DNA of 57,179 nucleotides from Embleya sp040605455 (GTDB lineage Bacteria > Actinomycetota > Actinomycetes > Streptomycetales > Streptomycetaceae). Under the pieces are notes generated by a model. That model saw nothing but the letters and a program-made list of their open reading frames with translations, searched no databases and was not told the origin of the DNA. Numbering within the stretch: the first letter of the stretch is position 1; the number at the start of each line of letters is the position of its first letter. The stretch is taken from assembly GCF_040605455.1 (NCBI RefSeq), contig NZ_JBEXCV010000046.1:1-57179 (forward strand). Reading direction: 5' to 3'. Positions 44,573 through 52,235 of this stretch are shown here, in pieces. Made by a program: the position numbers and the translations under genes.

Positions 44573-46801
44573 TCAAACCTTTGGTTCACGGACTGGTCCG
44601 CCCAACTGTGCGCTGTGGAAGGCCAGCGTGTCGGCGCAGAGTTCGACCGCCAGGGACAGTGCCCTTGCGCCGTGCCCGACGCCGTGCTCGCGGCGCAGCA
44701 GTACAGGGTTGTTGCCGGCGGTGGCGTGCTGCAGTGCGGCGGCGAGCTTGCGAGCGTGCAGCGGATCGACCCGGGTGTCCTCCTCGAACACCGTGAAGAG
44801 CACCGCCGGGTACTCCTCGCCTTCGCGGACGTTGTGATAGGGCGAGTACGAGAGCAACCAGTCGAACTGATCGGGGTCGCAGGCCGTCCCGTACTCCATC
44901 GCCCAGGTCGCGCCGAGCCCGAAGCGCTCGTATCTGGCCATGTCGAGCAGTGGGGCGGAGCACACCACTGAGCGGTACTTCTCCGGATGCTGGGTGAGTG
45001 CGACGCCGACCAGCAGGCCTCCGTTGGAGCCGCCGTGGATGCCGAGTTGGTCAGGCGTGGTCCAGCCGTGTTCAACGAGCCAGTCGGCCGCGGCGTGGAA
45101 GTCGTCGTAGACGTTCTGTTTGTGCTCCAGCATTCCCTCGCGGTGCCATTGCTCCCCCTCCTCACCGCCGCCTCGCAGATTGGCAACGGCGTAGATACCT
45201 CCGGCCTCGACCCAGGCGAGCATCGGGGCGGCGTAGGAGGGGGTGAGGCAGACGCCAAAGCCGCCGTAGCCGTTGAGGATGGCCGGTCTCGGTGCGATGG
45301 GTTCGCTTGCGGTGCCGATCGCGTTGGCGGGAGCGATGACGAACATCCGCACCATCGTGCCGTCCGCCGACCCATAGCTGACCTGACGTGTAGTGACCGC
45401 CGGCACCCGGACCAGCCCCGGGGCCGAGGCATGACGCCGGACCTGGCCGGTGCGGCCGTCGTAGACGTACACCCCGCGGGGCGTGGTGAAATCGGTAAAG
45501 CTGAACCAGGCTTCGTGGCCGCCCTCCGGCCGGGTACTCAGCGAGTCCACCGAGCCGAGGCCGGGCATCGGGATGGTGTCCAGCGGGACTCCTGTGGCGA
45601 GGTCGTGCACCGTGATCTCTCCCACGGCGTGCCTGGTCCACCGGACCAGTAAAAAGGGCCGAGTCATGAGCGCGCCATCGAGGATCGCGTAGTCCTCCAG
45701 TACCGCCTCCGGGTCCTGCGGCACGAGGTCCTGCCAGGACTCGTACGAGAGGTCGGCAGTCGTGGCCACGCACAGCCGCCCCCGTGGGGCCTGCCGGTCG
45801 GTGCTGAGGTAGACGCGGTCGGCAAAAGCGGTAGAGGGCCGGCCGAAGCGCACGAGGGTCTGGGCATCGACTCCCTCCTGAACGGCCCGGAACCGGGGGC
45901 GCTCCAGTGGCTCGGCTGCCTCGTGCGGCCGGAGGTCCGCGATCCACACGTCATTGCACGGCGCGGTGCCGGTGGAGACGCCTACAGTGAGCCAGTGGCC
46001 GCCCAGCGAGACTGCCACGTTGTAGTAGTTCCGCTTGTCGAGGCCCTCGCCGAAGACCATGACGTCCTCTGCCGGGTCGGTGCCGATGCGATGGAGCCAG
46101 ACCCGGCGGTGGTACTGCCGCTCGTCGTCGGGGACGAGGGCCGGGTCGAGCTTGCGGACGTAGTAGAAGGCCCGCTCGCCCGGGAGCCAGGCAACCGTGG
46201 AGTAGCGCAGCCGGCCGATCGGGTCGTCCACCGTCTCTCCGGTGTCGACCTTGATCACCCGCAGGGACGCTTCCTCGGTGCCGCCAGTGGACACCTGGTA
46301 CGCCAGCAGATTCCCCTCCTGCGAGGGCTGGTAGGCATCGAGGGTGGTGCGGCCGGTTGGGTCAAGGGCCATCGGGTCGACGAGTACCCGCTCCGTCCCG
46401 TCGGCCTCCGCAGTGAGCAGCACGGCATGCTCCTGCCCTGCCTCGCGGCGAAGGAAGAACTGCCGGCTGCGGCGCCAGCCTGGGGACGAGACCCAGCCGG
46501 CCGCCAGTAGATCCTGCGTCAGTTCGCGGAAGCGGCCAAGCTCACCGAGTTGTCCCCGGTGCTCGGCGAACAAGCGGTCCTGGGCCTTGCTCCAGGCCGC
46601 CGTCCGGGGGTCTGCCGGGTTCTCCAGCCATCGGTACGGGTCCGCGACCTGGTAGCCGTGGATGGACTCGACCAAGTCAAGCCGCTCGGCCGGCGGATAC
46701 GTGGGCAGTTGGGGGGGCACCTGCGGCCGCGGCCTGTCCTTTGCGACATGTATCACCCGGCGCGCTGCGGATGGCGCGATCGTCACTCGAATGGCATCCA
46801 T
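44573..46801 (-). CDS. Prolyl oligopeptidase (S9A), candidate leader peptidase
   Basis: The protein has about 742 aa from ATG at 46801 (AGGA 5 bases upstream; ATG at 46819 is the alternative). The N-terminal motif YPPAERLDLVESIHGYQVAD and PYRWLEN, a seven-bladed propeller, and a hydrolase domain with Ser592 (GIHGGSNGGLL), Asp in EEDTRVDPLHARK and His in REHGVGHG are visible. Family enzymes cut after proline in peptides below about 30 residues. The 28-aa precursors of this operon contain Pro-Pro just before their last six residues. No signal peptide is seen. Confidence 0.88.
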   Translation of the reverse strand: MDAIRVTIAPSAARRVIHVAKDRPRPQVPPQLPTYPPAERLDLVESIHGYQVADPYRWLENPADPRTAAWSKAQDRLFAEHRGQLGELGRFRELTQDLLAAGWVSSPGWRRSRQFFLRREAGQEHAVLLTAEADGTERVLVDPMALDPTGRTTLDAYQPSQEGNLLAYQVSTGGTEEASLRVIKVDTGETVDDPIGRLRYSTVAWLPGERAFYYVRKLDPALVPDDERQYHRRVWLHRIGTDPAEDVMVFGEGLDKRNYYNVAVSLGGHWLTVGVSTGTAPCNDVWIADLRPHEAAEPLERPRFRAVQEGVDAQTLVRFGRPSTAFADRVYLSTDRQAPRGRLCVATTADLSYESWQDLVPQDPEAVLEDYAILDGALMTRPFLLVRWTRHAVGEITVHDLATGVPLDTIPMPGLGSVDSLSTRPEGGHEAWFSFTDFTTPRGVYVYDGRTGQVRRHASAPGLVRVPAVTTRQVSYGSADGTMVRMFVIAPANAIGTASEPIAPRPAILNGYGGFGVCLTPSYAAPMLAWVEAGGIYAVANLRGGGEEGEQWHREGMLEHKQNVYDDFHAAADWLVEHGWTTPDQLGIHGGSNGGLLVGVALTQHPEKYRSVVCSAPLLDMARYERFGLGATWAMEYGTACDPDQFDWLLSYSPYHNVREGEEYPAVLFTVFEEDTRVDPLHARKLAAALQHATAGNNPVLLRREHGVGHGARALSLAVELCADTLAFHSAQLGGPVREPKV

Positions 46802-46853
46802 GTCCGTCCTGCCTGTCATGTCTGGGGCCTGCGTGGGGTCCGATGACGCGGGA

Positions 46854-47507
46854 TCAAACAACCGTTGACGGGTATGGCCAGCGTCGTGCGCGGTAGGGCA
46901 TCCACCACAGCAGGTCTGCGACGCGGCCCACCAGCCCGTCGGCCTCAAAGTCGGCGACGATGTGCTCGGGGGCTGCGTCCCGTGGCCCGCCGGCCAGGAA
47001 CAGGTGTATTACAGAGAGCCACGCGGGATCGTCGATGACGGAGCAGCGCAGGGAACCGTAGCGGCGGTCGCGCACCTGGACGAACCCTGGGCCAAGTCGG
47101 TAGACGCACTTGCATATATAGAAGGAAGTGGTCCACTGGCTGAGCGCCGCCTCGGCACCGTCGAACCCGCTGAGCGCCGATGGCGGGTACAGGTGGCTCA
47201 GCGCGCGCCACCCGTCCACGTCGTCCGCTCCGAGTACGAGACGCCAATCCACCACGGTGCCATAGCTGGTGAGTTCGCGGACCAGGTTCATGATTCGCAT
47301 CGCCACCACGGCATCCTGACGCCCCGTCAGGTCTACGGGCTCGCGGATCGTGACGCGGCGGGCGCCCTGCGCGTAGGCGTCTGCGGCCTGCTCAGCCGCA
47401 TCCGCGGCGACTTCGGCCGTGCCTAGTCGCATGCCGGGAAGGTCGAGTACCTCCGGCTCGTGCCCGCGCCACAGGTCCAGGATGAGTGGGGTGGTCTTGA
47501 GCGTCAT
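46854..47507 (-). CDS. DUF5825-like protein, partner of the radical SAM maturase
   Basis: The protein has 217 aa with GGAAGG before the ATG. It has no membrane segment or metal motif; visible features are DLPGMRLGTAEVAADAAEQA, SHLYPPSALSGFDGAE and a C-terminal aromatic DLLWWMPYRARRWPYP. From memory it resembles DUF5825 proteins encoded next to RiPP radical SAM C-methyltransferases. It sits 56 bases after the maturase gene. A role as precursor-binding or maturation partner is inference. Confidence 0.6.
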   Translation of the reverse strand: MTLKTTPLILDLWRGHEPEVLDLPGMRLGTAEVAADAAEQAADAYAQGARRVTIREPVDLTGRQDAVVAMRIMNLVRELTSYGTVVDWRLVLGADDVDGWRALSHLYPPSALSGFDGAEAALSQWTTSFYICKCVYRLGPGFVQVRDRRYGSLRCSVIDDPAWLSVIHLFLAGGPRDAAPEHIVADFEADGLVGRVADLLWWMPYRARRWPYPSTVV

Positions 47508-47562
47508 ATCTGTTCACCTTCCGCAGGGACTTGGAGAGGTGTTCGCGCCAAGGGGCCGGCTC

Positions 47563-49458
47563 TCACACGGGGAGCAACTCCTCCGCCTCGGCACCATGGC
47601 GCCCAGCGCGGAACACGGCGCGGTCGATGTGTAGGACGTCCTGGTTGCGCGCCTCCACCGCCACCTGGATGTAGTGGCCACTCTCGGTGAAAACCAGTCC
47701 CAAGGCGCGCCAGCGTTCCAGTAGGGCGACGATCACGTCCTGATCGACCGAGAGCTTGCGAGCCAATGCCTCGGGGGTGCGCGGTTGGTTGAGCAGTCGG
47801 AAGGCAGCCAGCTCCAGTGGATCGGCGAGGGTCAGCACCGTCCAGTCGAACCCGCTTCTGCGGCTTACCAGCACGATCGCGCCGTCGACCTCGCAGAAGG
47901 TCAGCTTGCTGTGGGCGTAGGACGCTTTCCACTCCTCGACAGCCGTGTCGAGCACAGCGGCTTCGGCGCTGCCGATCCCCTGGGGCAGTGCGTCGAAGAG
48001 GTAGGCCAGGTCGAAGAGCTCGCGCTCCGGGAGGTCGTAGATGAGTGAGTACTGCTTGTCCGGCCGCAGTTCGGCGAAGCCAAGTTCCGGGCGGTCGAAG
48101 TAGGGACTGAACCGCTCTATCGCGATGCGGCTTGTCCCGCCTGCCGGATACAGGTGGTGCAGCGCCGGCATCTGCGCGATCTCATCCGGGTAGTCCGCCG
48201 CAGTCTCGCCAGGGAAGCCGTAGAGGTAGTTCCATGACACTGTGAGGCCCAGTGTCTCCGCGTCGCGCATCAACCGCACGTTGTGGCAGCCAGTGACGCC
48301 CTTGTCCATCAGCTTGAGCACCCGGCTGTTCAGGCTCTCGATGCCCGGCTGTACGTGCAGCAGCCCCGCCTTGGCGAGCACCTCGACCTGCTCGTAGCGC
48401 ATGTTGGACTTGATCTCGTACTGCACTCGCAGGTCGTAGCCCGACTCGATGATCCTCGGAAGCACCGATTTGACGTATGCCATGTCAAGGATGTTGTCGA
48501 CCACGAAGATGTCCAGGACCTGGTGACGCTTCACCAGGTCGATCATCTCGTCATAGAAGCGGACCGGGCTCTTGCTGCGGAACTCCATGAACGACCCGTT
48601 GAGACCGCAGAATGTGCAGTGGTGTTTCTCCCCCCACCAGCAGCCACGCGCCCCTTCGAGCACCAGCTTGGGCTCCACCCAGTTCTGCGCCACGGACGAG
48701 TACAGCCGCTCGAAGTACCCGTCGTAGTCAGGAGATTCGATCTCTGATGGCGGCAGCGGCCGGGTACTCATCGGGTTCGCGACTGGCGTCCCCTCCGTGT
48801 CGCGCCAGCACAGACCGGGTACGCCGGCGAAGTCCCGCGCGCCGTCGCGAACCGCCTCGATGAACTGGGGGAATGCCGCCTCGCCCTCGCCTCGGGCGAC
48901 AAAGTCGACGAAGTCGAAGTTTCGGTGCAGCGCCTCGCCCTGCGCACCGTCGCAGTTCGCCCCGCCGAGGATGGTCACCGTTTTCGGGGACAACAGCTTG
49001 ACGCGCTTGGCTGCTGCCAGCGATGCGGTGTTCTGCTGGAACGTCGAGGTGAAGCCGACGATGTCCGGAGCGAGTGCGACGACGCGCCGCGCCAGCTCGT
49101 CGACGAACTCCGGGACCAGCTCGTGGAGCCGCACGTTGAGTTCTATCTCAGCTGGTTTCATCGACTCCTCGTGGCGCTCACGGAATTCGGAGAGCCGCCA
49201 CTTCGGGTCGTCGTAGAGTGCCGACGAGAATACCCAGTCACCGCACCCCTGGAAGTAGGTGAACAGGGAGTAGTAGAGGTAGTCCCGCCCGAAGAACTCC
49301 ATCCGGTCGGTGACCCAGTCGACGAAGTCGAGATTGGCGTGGACAACCTCGACGTCGACCTCGGGAAACACCTTGGCTACTCGGTTCTTAAGGATTCCGA
49401 GAGCAAGTGATGGGACGTCTATCGACGCCCATGGCATATTGATCAACACGACGCGCAC
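47563..49458 (-). CDS. Radical SAM RiPP maturase (rSAM_ocin / RiPP C-methyltransferase type)
   Basis: The protein has 631 aa from GTG with GGAGGG 8 bases upstream. The N-terminal 200 residues resemble a cobalamin-binding domain (VVLINMPWASIDVPSLALGI, VGFTSTFQQNTASL, TVTILGGANCDG). The 4Fe-4S motif is C273-x7-C281-x2-C284 in CWWGEKHHCTFCGLNG, the pattern I know from the RiPP maturation radical SAM C-methyltransferase family. The C-terminal 90 residues look like a winged-helix recognition domain (RTPEALARKLSVDQDVIVAL). It most likely C-methylates or otherwise modifies the precursors encoded just upstream. Confidence 0.85.
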   Translation of the reverse strand: MRVVLINMPWASIDVPSLALGILKNRVAKVFPEVDVEVVHANLDFVDWVTDRMEFFGRDYLYYSLFTYFQGCGDWVFSSALYDDPKWRLSEFRERHEESMKPAEIELNVRLHELVPEFVDELARRVVALAPDIVGFTSTFQQNTASLAAAKRVKLLSPKTVTILGGANCDGAQGEALHRNFDFVDFVARGEGEAAFPQFIEAVRDGARDFAGVPGLCWRDTEGTPVANPMSTRPLPPSEIESPDYDGYFERLYSSVAQNWVEPKLVLEGARGCWWGEKHHCTFCGLNGSFMEFRSKSPVRFYDEMIDLVKRHQVLDIFVVDNILDMAYVKSVLPRIIESGYDLRVQYEIKSNMRYEQVEVLAKAGLLHVQPGIESLNSRVLKLMDKGVTGCHNVRLMRDAETLGLTVSWNYLYGFPGETAADYPDEIAQMPALHHLYPAGGTSRIAIERFSPYFDRPELGFAELRPDKQYSLIYDLPERELFDLAYLFDALPQGIGSAEAAVLDTAVEEWKASYAHSKLTFCEVDGAIVLVSRRSGFDWTVLTLADPLELAAFRLLNQPRTPEALARKLSVDQDVIVALLERWRALGLVFTESGHYIQVAVEARNQDVLHIDRAVFRAGRHGAEAEELLPV

Positions 49459-49518
49459 GGTGTATTCCCTCCAGCTGGCTCATAGAAAGGCCCATGAGTT
49501 CGAGCCGCGTTGGAAGCT

Positions 49519-49551
49519 CCTGGGGCCGCCGCTCAGCGCGACGGCCCCAGG
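49519..49551 (-). promoter_or_regulatory. Hairpin between the precursor array and the maturase gene (attenuator)
   Basis: A perfect 10-bp stem (CCTGGGGCCG / CGGCCCCAGG) with a 13-base loop lies after the last precursor stop and 60 bases before the maturase start. It could stop most transcripts or protect the short precursor mRNA, so that precursor exceeds enzyme. Confidence 0.6.
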
Positions 49552-49563
49552 GTGATGCGGATT

Positions 49564-49650
49564 TCAGCTGACGGAGATGGTGATCGGCGGGTTCTTCTCG
49601 TCGTCCTCGCCGCCCAGCGGGTCGTTCTCGATCGTGATCTTCCGTGCCAT
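49564..49650 (-). CDS. RiPP precursor peptide, last copy
   Basis: The peptide has 28 aa, starting MARKITIENDPLGG and ending DEKNPPITISVS. It has Ile at position 7 and Gly at 13. The spacer upstream supplies GAAGGG about 10 bases before the ATG. The acidic middle (GEDDE) and Pro-Pro at 21-22 separate the leader from a six-residue hydrophobic/hydroxylic tail. It is too short for ordinary gene callers and lies 105 bases before the maturase gene. Confidence 0.88.
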   Translation of the reverse strand: MARKITIENDPLGGEDDEKNPPITISVS

Positions 49651-49672
49651 GGGACTCACACCCTTCGGGATT

Positions 49673-49759
49673 TCAGCTGACGGAGATGGTGATCGGCGGG
49701 TTCTTCTCGTCGTCCTCGCCGCCCAGCGGGTCGTTCTCGACCGTAATCTTCCGTGCCAT
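49673..49759 (-). CDS. RiPP precursor peptide, fourth copy
   Basis: The peptide has 28 aa and is identical to the last copy except Val at position 7 (MARKITVENDPLGG). It uses a synonymous ATT for Ile5. Same ribosome site and spacer. The tail PPITISVS is unchanged. Confidence 0.88.
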   Translation of the reverse strand: MARKITVENDPLGGEDDEKNPPITISVS

Positions 49760-49781
49760 GGGACTCACACCCTTCGGGATT

Positions 49782-49840
49782 TCAGCTGACGGAGATGGTG
49801 ATCGGCGGGTTCTTCTCGTCGTCCTCGCCGCCCAGCGGGT
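49782..49840 (-). CDS. RiPP precursor peptide, partial copy (C-terminal part, cut by gap)
   Basis: Codons 11-28 and the stop are present (PLGGEDDEKNPPITISVS) before the N run. Gly is at position 13. The N-terminal half is missing from the assembly. Confidence 0.82.
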
Positions 49841-49938
49841 NNNNNNNNNNNNNNNNNNNNNNNNNNNNNNNNNNNNNNNNNNNNNNNNNNNNNNNNNNNN
49901 NNNNNNNNNNNNNNNNNNNNNNNNNNNNNNNNNNNNNN
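49841..49938. other. Assembly gap (98 N) inside the precursor array
   Basis: Unknown bases split one repeat unit. The repeat phase on either side demands a true gap of 107 bases (or 107 plus multiples of 109), or an overlap of 2 bases if the array was wrongly split. Confidence 0.95.
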
Positions 49939-49968
49939 GTCGTTCTCGACCGTGATCTTCCGTGCCAT
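49939..49968 (-). CDS. RiPP precursor peptide, partial copy (N-terminal part, cut by gap)
   Basis: Codons 1-10 (MARKITVEND) follow the N run with the standard spacer and ribosome site upstream. It may belong to the same gene as the fragment on the other side of the gap or to a separate copy. Confidence 0.82.
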
Positions 49969-49990
49969 GGGACTCACACCCTTCGGGATT

Positions 49991-50077
49991 TCAGCTGACG
50001 GAGATGGTGATCGGCGGGTTCTTCTCGTCGTCCTCGCCATCCAGCGGGTCGTTCTCGACCGTGATCTTCCGTGCCAT
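49991..50077 (-). CDS. RiPP precursor peptide, first copy
   Basis: The peptide has 28 aa with Asp at position 13 (ENDPLDGEDDE) and the same ending NPPITISVS. Its upstream region differs from the spacers of the other copies: GGGGGGTGACATCT before the ATG, so this is the promoter-proximal unit. An in-frame extension upstream to 50341 exists but is not favoured, because all other copies start at this Met behind a ribosome site. Confidence 0.88.
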   Translation of the reverse strand: MARKITVENDPLDGEDDEKNPPITISVS

Positions 50078-50130
50078 AGATGTCACCCCCCCTCGGCGTG
50101 CGGTGAGCGCGAGCTCTGCCGGCGGATCGG

Positions 50131-50220
50131 TCAGCAGCCCGGAGGCGGCTCTTGAGGCACTGTCGACAGGTCGGCGGTCAGGGCCGGCAACGTCGGGAGG
50201 CTGTTCGGTGGCCTGCGCAT
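50131..50220 (-). CDS. Possible 29-residue peptide upstream of the precursor array
   Basis: ATG with AGGAG 7 bases upstream opens a frame of 29 codons beginning MRRPPNSLPTLPALTADL and ending PPPGC. It is Pro/Leu/Thr-rich with a C-terminal Cys. It may be a leader ORF or a second small peptide; composition alone cannot decide. Confidence 0.3.
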   Translation of the reverse strand: MRRPPNSLPTLPALTADLSTVPQEPPPGC

Positions 50221-50371
50221 CAGAAGCTCCTGGGGTCTGGGGTGCGGTGCCCGGCGCGGCGGCCGGGTCGCCCGTATCAGCAGGGGAGGATCGGGGAGAC
50301 TTTTCTGGCCATTTTCCCTGGAGCCTTCCAGATTTGGCCAAGTGGGACCGGGTCGTGGCGTAGTTCGCGGA

Positions 50372-50539
50372 TCAGCTGGACGGCGCGATTTCCCAGCCGA
50401 CGTCGTCGGACAAGGCGGGCCCGGATATTTCCCCGGCGATGGAGTTCTGGACCGGGGTTGCCGATGCGCTCCCGGCGCCGATGGAAACAGCGAGAATCAG
50501 CACCGCCGCGGAACCGAATGCCAGAATGGTGTGCTTCAT
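50372..50539 (-). CDS. Small secreted peptide (55 aa) next to the RiPP operon
   Basis: A Sec-type signal is clear: MKHTILAFGSAAVLILAVSI, followed by GAGSASA, a good signal peptidase site before TPVQN. The mature part has about 28 residues, with GEISGPALSDDVGWEIAPSS at the end and no cysteine. AAGGAG lies upstream. It is first in the minus-strand direction toward the precursor array. The function is unknown. Confidence 0.65.
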   Translation of the reverse strand: MKHTILAFGSAAVLILAVSIGAGSASATPVQNSIAGEISGPALSDDVGWEIAPSS

Positions 50540-50847
50540 TTCCCGTCCTACTCCTTTTCGTTCAGATCCGATTCAATCTCGAGTCTTCCGGGTGACGTCA
50601 GCGGGATCGAACCGGCAGGAAGTAGTTCGCGGCCCGGCCGTGAGCTACTTCCTTCGGATAGCTCCAGCGTCACTGTGTGACTTCGTTGGTGTCGAGTCTG
50701 CGCGAAGTTCCACTTCGTTTGTACCCTGTTCCCTGACCGCTCTTGTCCTTGCCTAAAGTTGCCACCCTGAGGTCCTCGCCACGACCTGTCGGAGACGGGA
50801 TTGAGTCGCCCCTTCCTTTCCACCTGGGGCGTTGACACAATGGCGCG
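50540..50847. promoter_or_regulatory. Divergent promoter region of the RiPP operon and MFS gene
   Basis: No gene is supported in this 308-base stretch. An inverted repeat AGGAAGTAG / CTACTTCCT (50617-50625 and 50645-50653) with a 19-base spacer is a candidate operator. GC content is lower than in the genes on both sides, as expected of a control region. Confidence 0.5.
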
Positions 50848-52173
50848 ATGCTGCTAATCAACCGCAACTACCGCCTGCTTTGGGCTGGCCAGACGATCTC
50901 GCAACTGGGGGACTTCGTATTCAACACAACCCTCACCTTATGGGTGGGTACGGTCCTGCTCAGGGGGCGGTCGGACGCGCCTGCGGCGGTCGCTGCCCTG
51001 ATCGCAGTCGCAGCAGCCGCGACACTGCTGGTGGCGCCGCTCGCGGGGGTGTTCGTCGACCGGTGGGACCTGCGGCGGACCATGTTGACCACCGATCTGA
51101 TCCGGGCCAGCCTGATCGGCGCCGTTACTGTGCTGGCCTTCCTGCCCACCGGCACACTGGCAACGGGGGCCACTCTCACTCTGGTCTATGTGGCTGTGTT
51201 CCTGGCCATGGGGGTGGCCCAGTTCTTCAACCCGGCCCGATTCGCGGTGATAGGCCGCGTGGTCGCTGCGGATCAGCGGGTCCGAGCGGCGGCCATCGGC
51301 CAGTCGACCCAGGCGATAGCGTCGATCTTGGGGCCGCCGCTGGCCGCGCCGCTGCTGTACGGGGTCGGCGTTCGGTGGGCGCTGCTCCTCAACGCATGCT
51401 CTTTTCTGTTGTCCTACATGGCAGTTCGTGCCGTGCATGTCGAGCCGGAGGCACCGCGCAGCGAAGCAGCGGAGCGGGGGAGCGTCTGGGCGGAGTTCCT
51501 CGCGGGTCTGCGCCTGGTAGGTAGCAGCCGGGTAGTGACGGCACTGATCATCACAATCTCGATCGTCACTCTTGGCACGGCCGCCCTCGAATCCCTCAAC
51601 GTGTTCTTCGTAACCGAGAACCTCCATGCCGGAACCCGCTGGTTCGGCACGCTGGAGATGGCGCTGGGCGTCGGCCTAGTGGCGGGGGCGGCAGGCGCCG
51701 GCATGCTGGGCGCACGGATCGGCCATCGGCGGCTCTTCTCCTCGGGTCTGGTGGCGGCAGGTGTCGGGCTCGTCATCTACTCCCAACTCAGCCATCTATG
51801 GTCCGCTCTGGCCGTCCTGATGGTCGTTGGCTTCCCGTTGGCCGCTGTCAACGCCGCACTGACCCCCATCCTTCTCGATGCCGTGCCCACCACCCATCTG
51901 GGACGAGTCATCGCCGTGATCAATCCGGCACAGCAACTCGCTTCACTGCTCGGCGTGGCAGCCGCCGGCTGGCTGGCAAGTACCGCCTTCAACGGGTTGG
52001 ACGCGAGGGTTGCCGGCATCGAGTTCGGCCGGATCGACACCATCTTTCTGCTCGCAGGCTTGATGGTCATCACAGGCGGCCTCTACGCCTCACTGGCCCT
52101 GCGCAACCGCGCGTCCCTGCCTCACGTCCCGCAGGAGGGGGCGGCCGCAGTCGTGCATGAGCGATCCGACTGA
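50848..52173 (+). CDS. MFS transporter, probable peptide exporter
   Basis: The protein has 441 aa with about 12 hydrophobic helices. The N-terminus NRNYRLLWAGQTISQLGDFV and the loop VFVDRWDLRRTMLTTDLIRA (motif A-like) are typical of actinomycete drug/peptide-type MFS exporters of the MFS_3 (enterobactin-exporter-like) group. It is divergent from the RiPP operon across a shared control region. Export of or self-protection against the mature peptide is inferred. Confidence 0.85.
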   Translation: MLLINRNYRLLWAGQTISQLGDFVFNTTLTLWVGTVLLRGRSDAPAAVAALIAVAAAATLLVAPLAGVFVDRWDLRRTMLTTDLIRASLIGAVTVLAFLPTGTLATGATLTLVYVAVFLAMGVAQFFNPARFAVIGRVVAADQRVRAAAIGQSTQAIASILGPPLAAPLLYGVGVRWALLLNACSFLLSYMAVRAVHVEPEAPRSEAAERGSVWAEFLAGLRLVGSSRVVTALIITISIVTLGTAALESLNVFFVTENLHAGTRWFGTLEMALGVGLVAGAAGAGMLGARIGHRRLFSSGLVAAGVGLVIYSQLSHLWSALAVLMVVGFPLAAVNAALTPILLDAVPTTHLGRVIAVINPAQQLASLLGVAAAGWLASTAFNGLDARVAGIEFGRIDTIFLLAGLMVITGGLYASLALRNRASLPHVPQEGAAAVVHERSD

Positions 52174-52235
52174 GCGACGCCTTCTGCGCGCTTGAGGTTC
52201 CCCCGAGATGTGGACGATGACGTTCCATGGGTCTG

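Larger units (their letters stand above)
49564..50077 (-). repeat. 109-bp tandem array of precursor genes with assembly gap
   Basis: Each unit is an 87-bp gene plus a 22-bp spacer holding its own AAGGG ribosome site. Units start at 49564, 49673, 49782 and 49991 in window coordinates. The copies differ by only a few bases. N bases (49841-49938) break the array inside a unit. Confidence 0.95.

Noticed and set aside
50078..50341. N-terminal extension of the first precursor to a 116-aa protein
   Set aside because: The other copies have only a 22-base spacer before the same Met, with a ribosome site; the extension has disordered, shadow-like composition.
50832..50860. TTGACA ... TAATCA promoter at the MFS start
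   Set aside because: The -10 box would lie inside the coding sequence, and the family N-terminus supports the start at 50848, so the match is probably chance.
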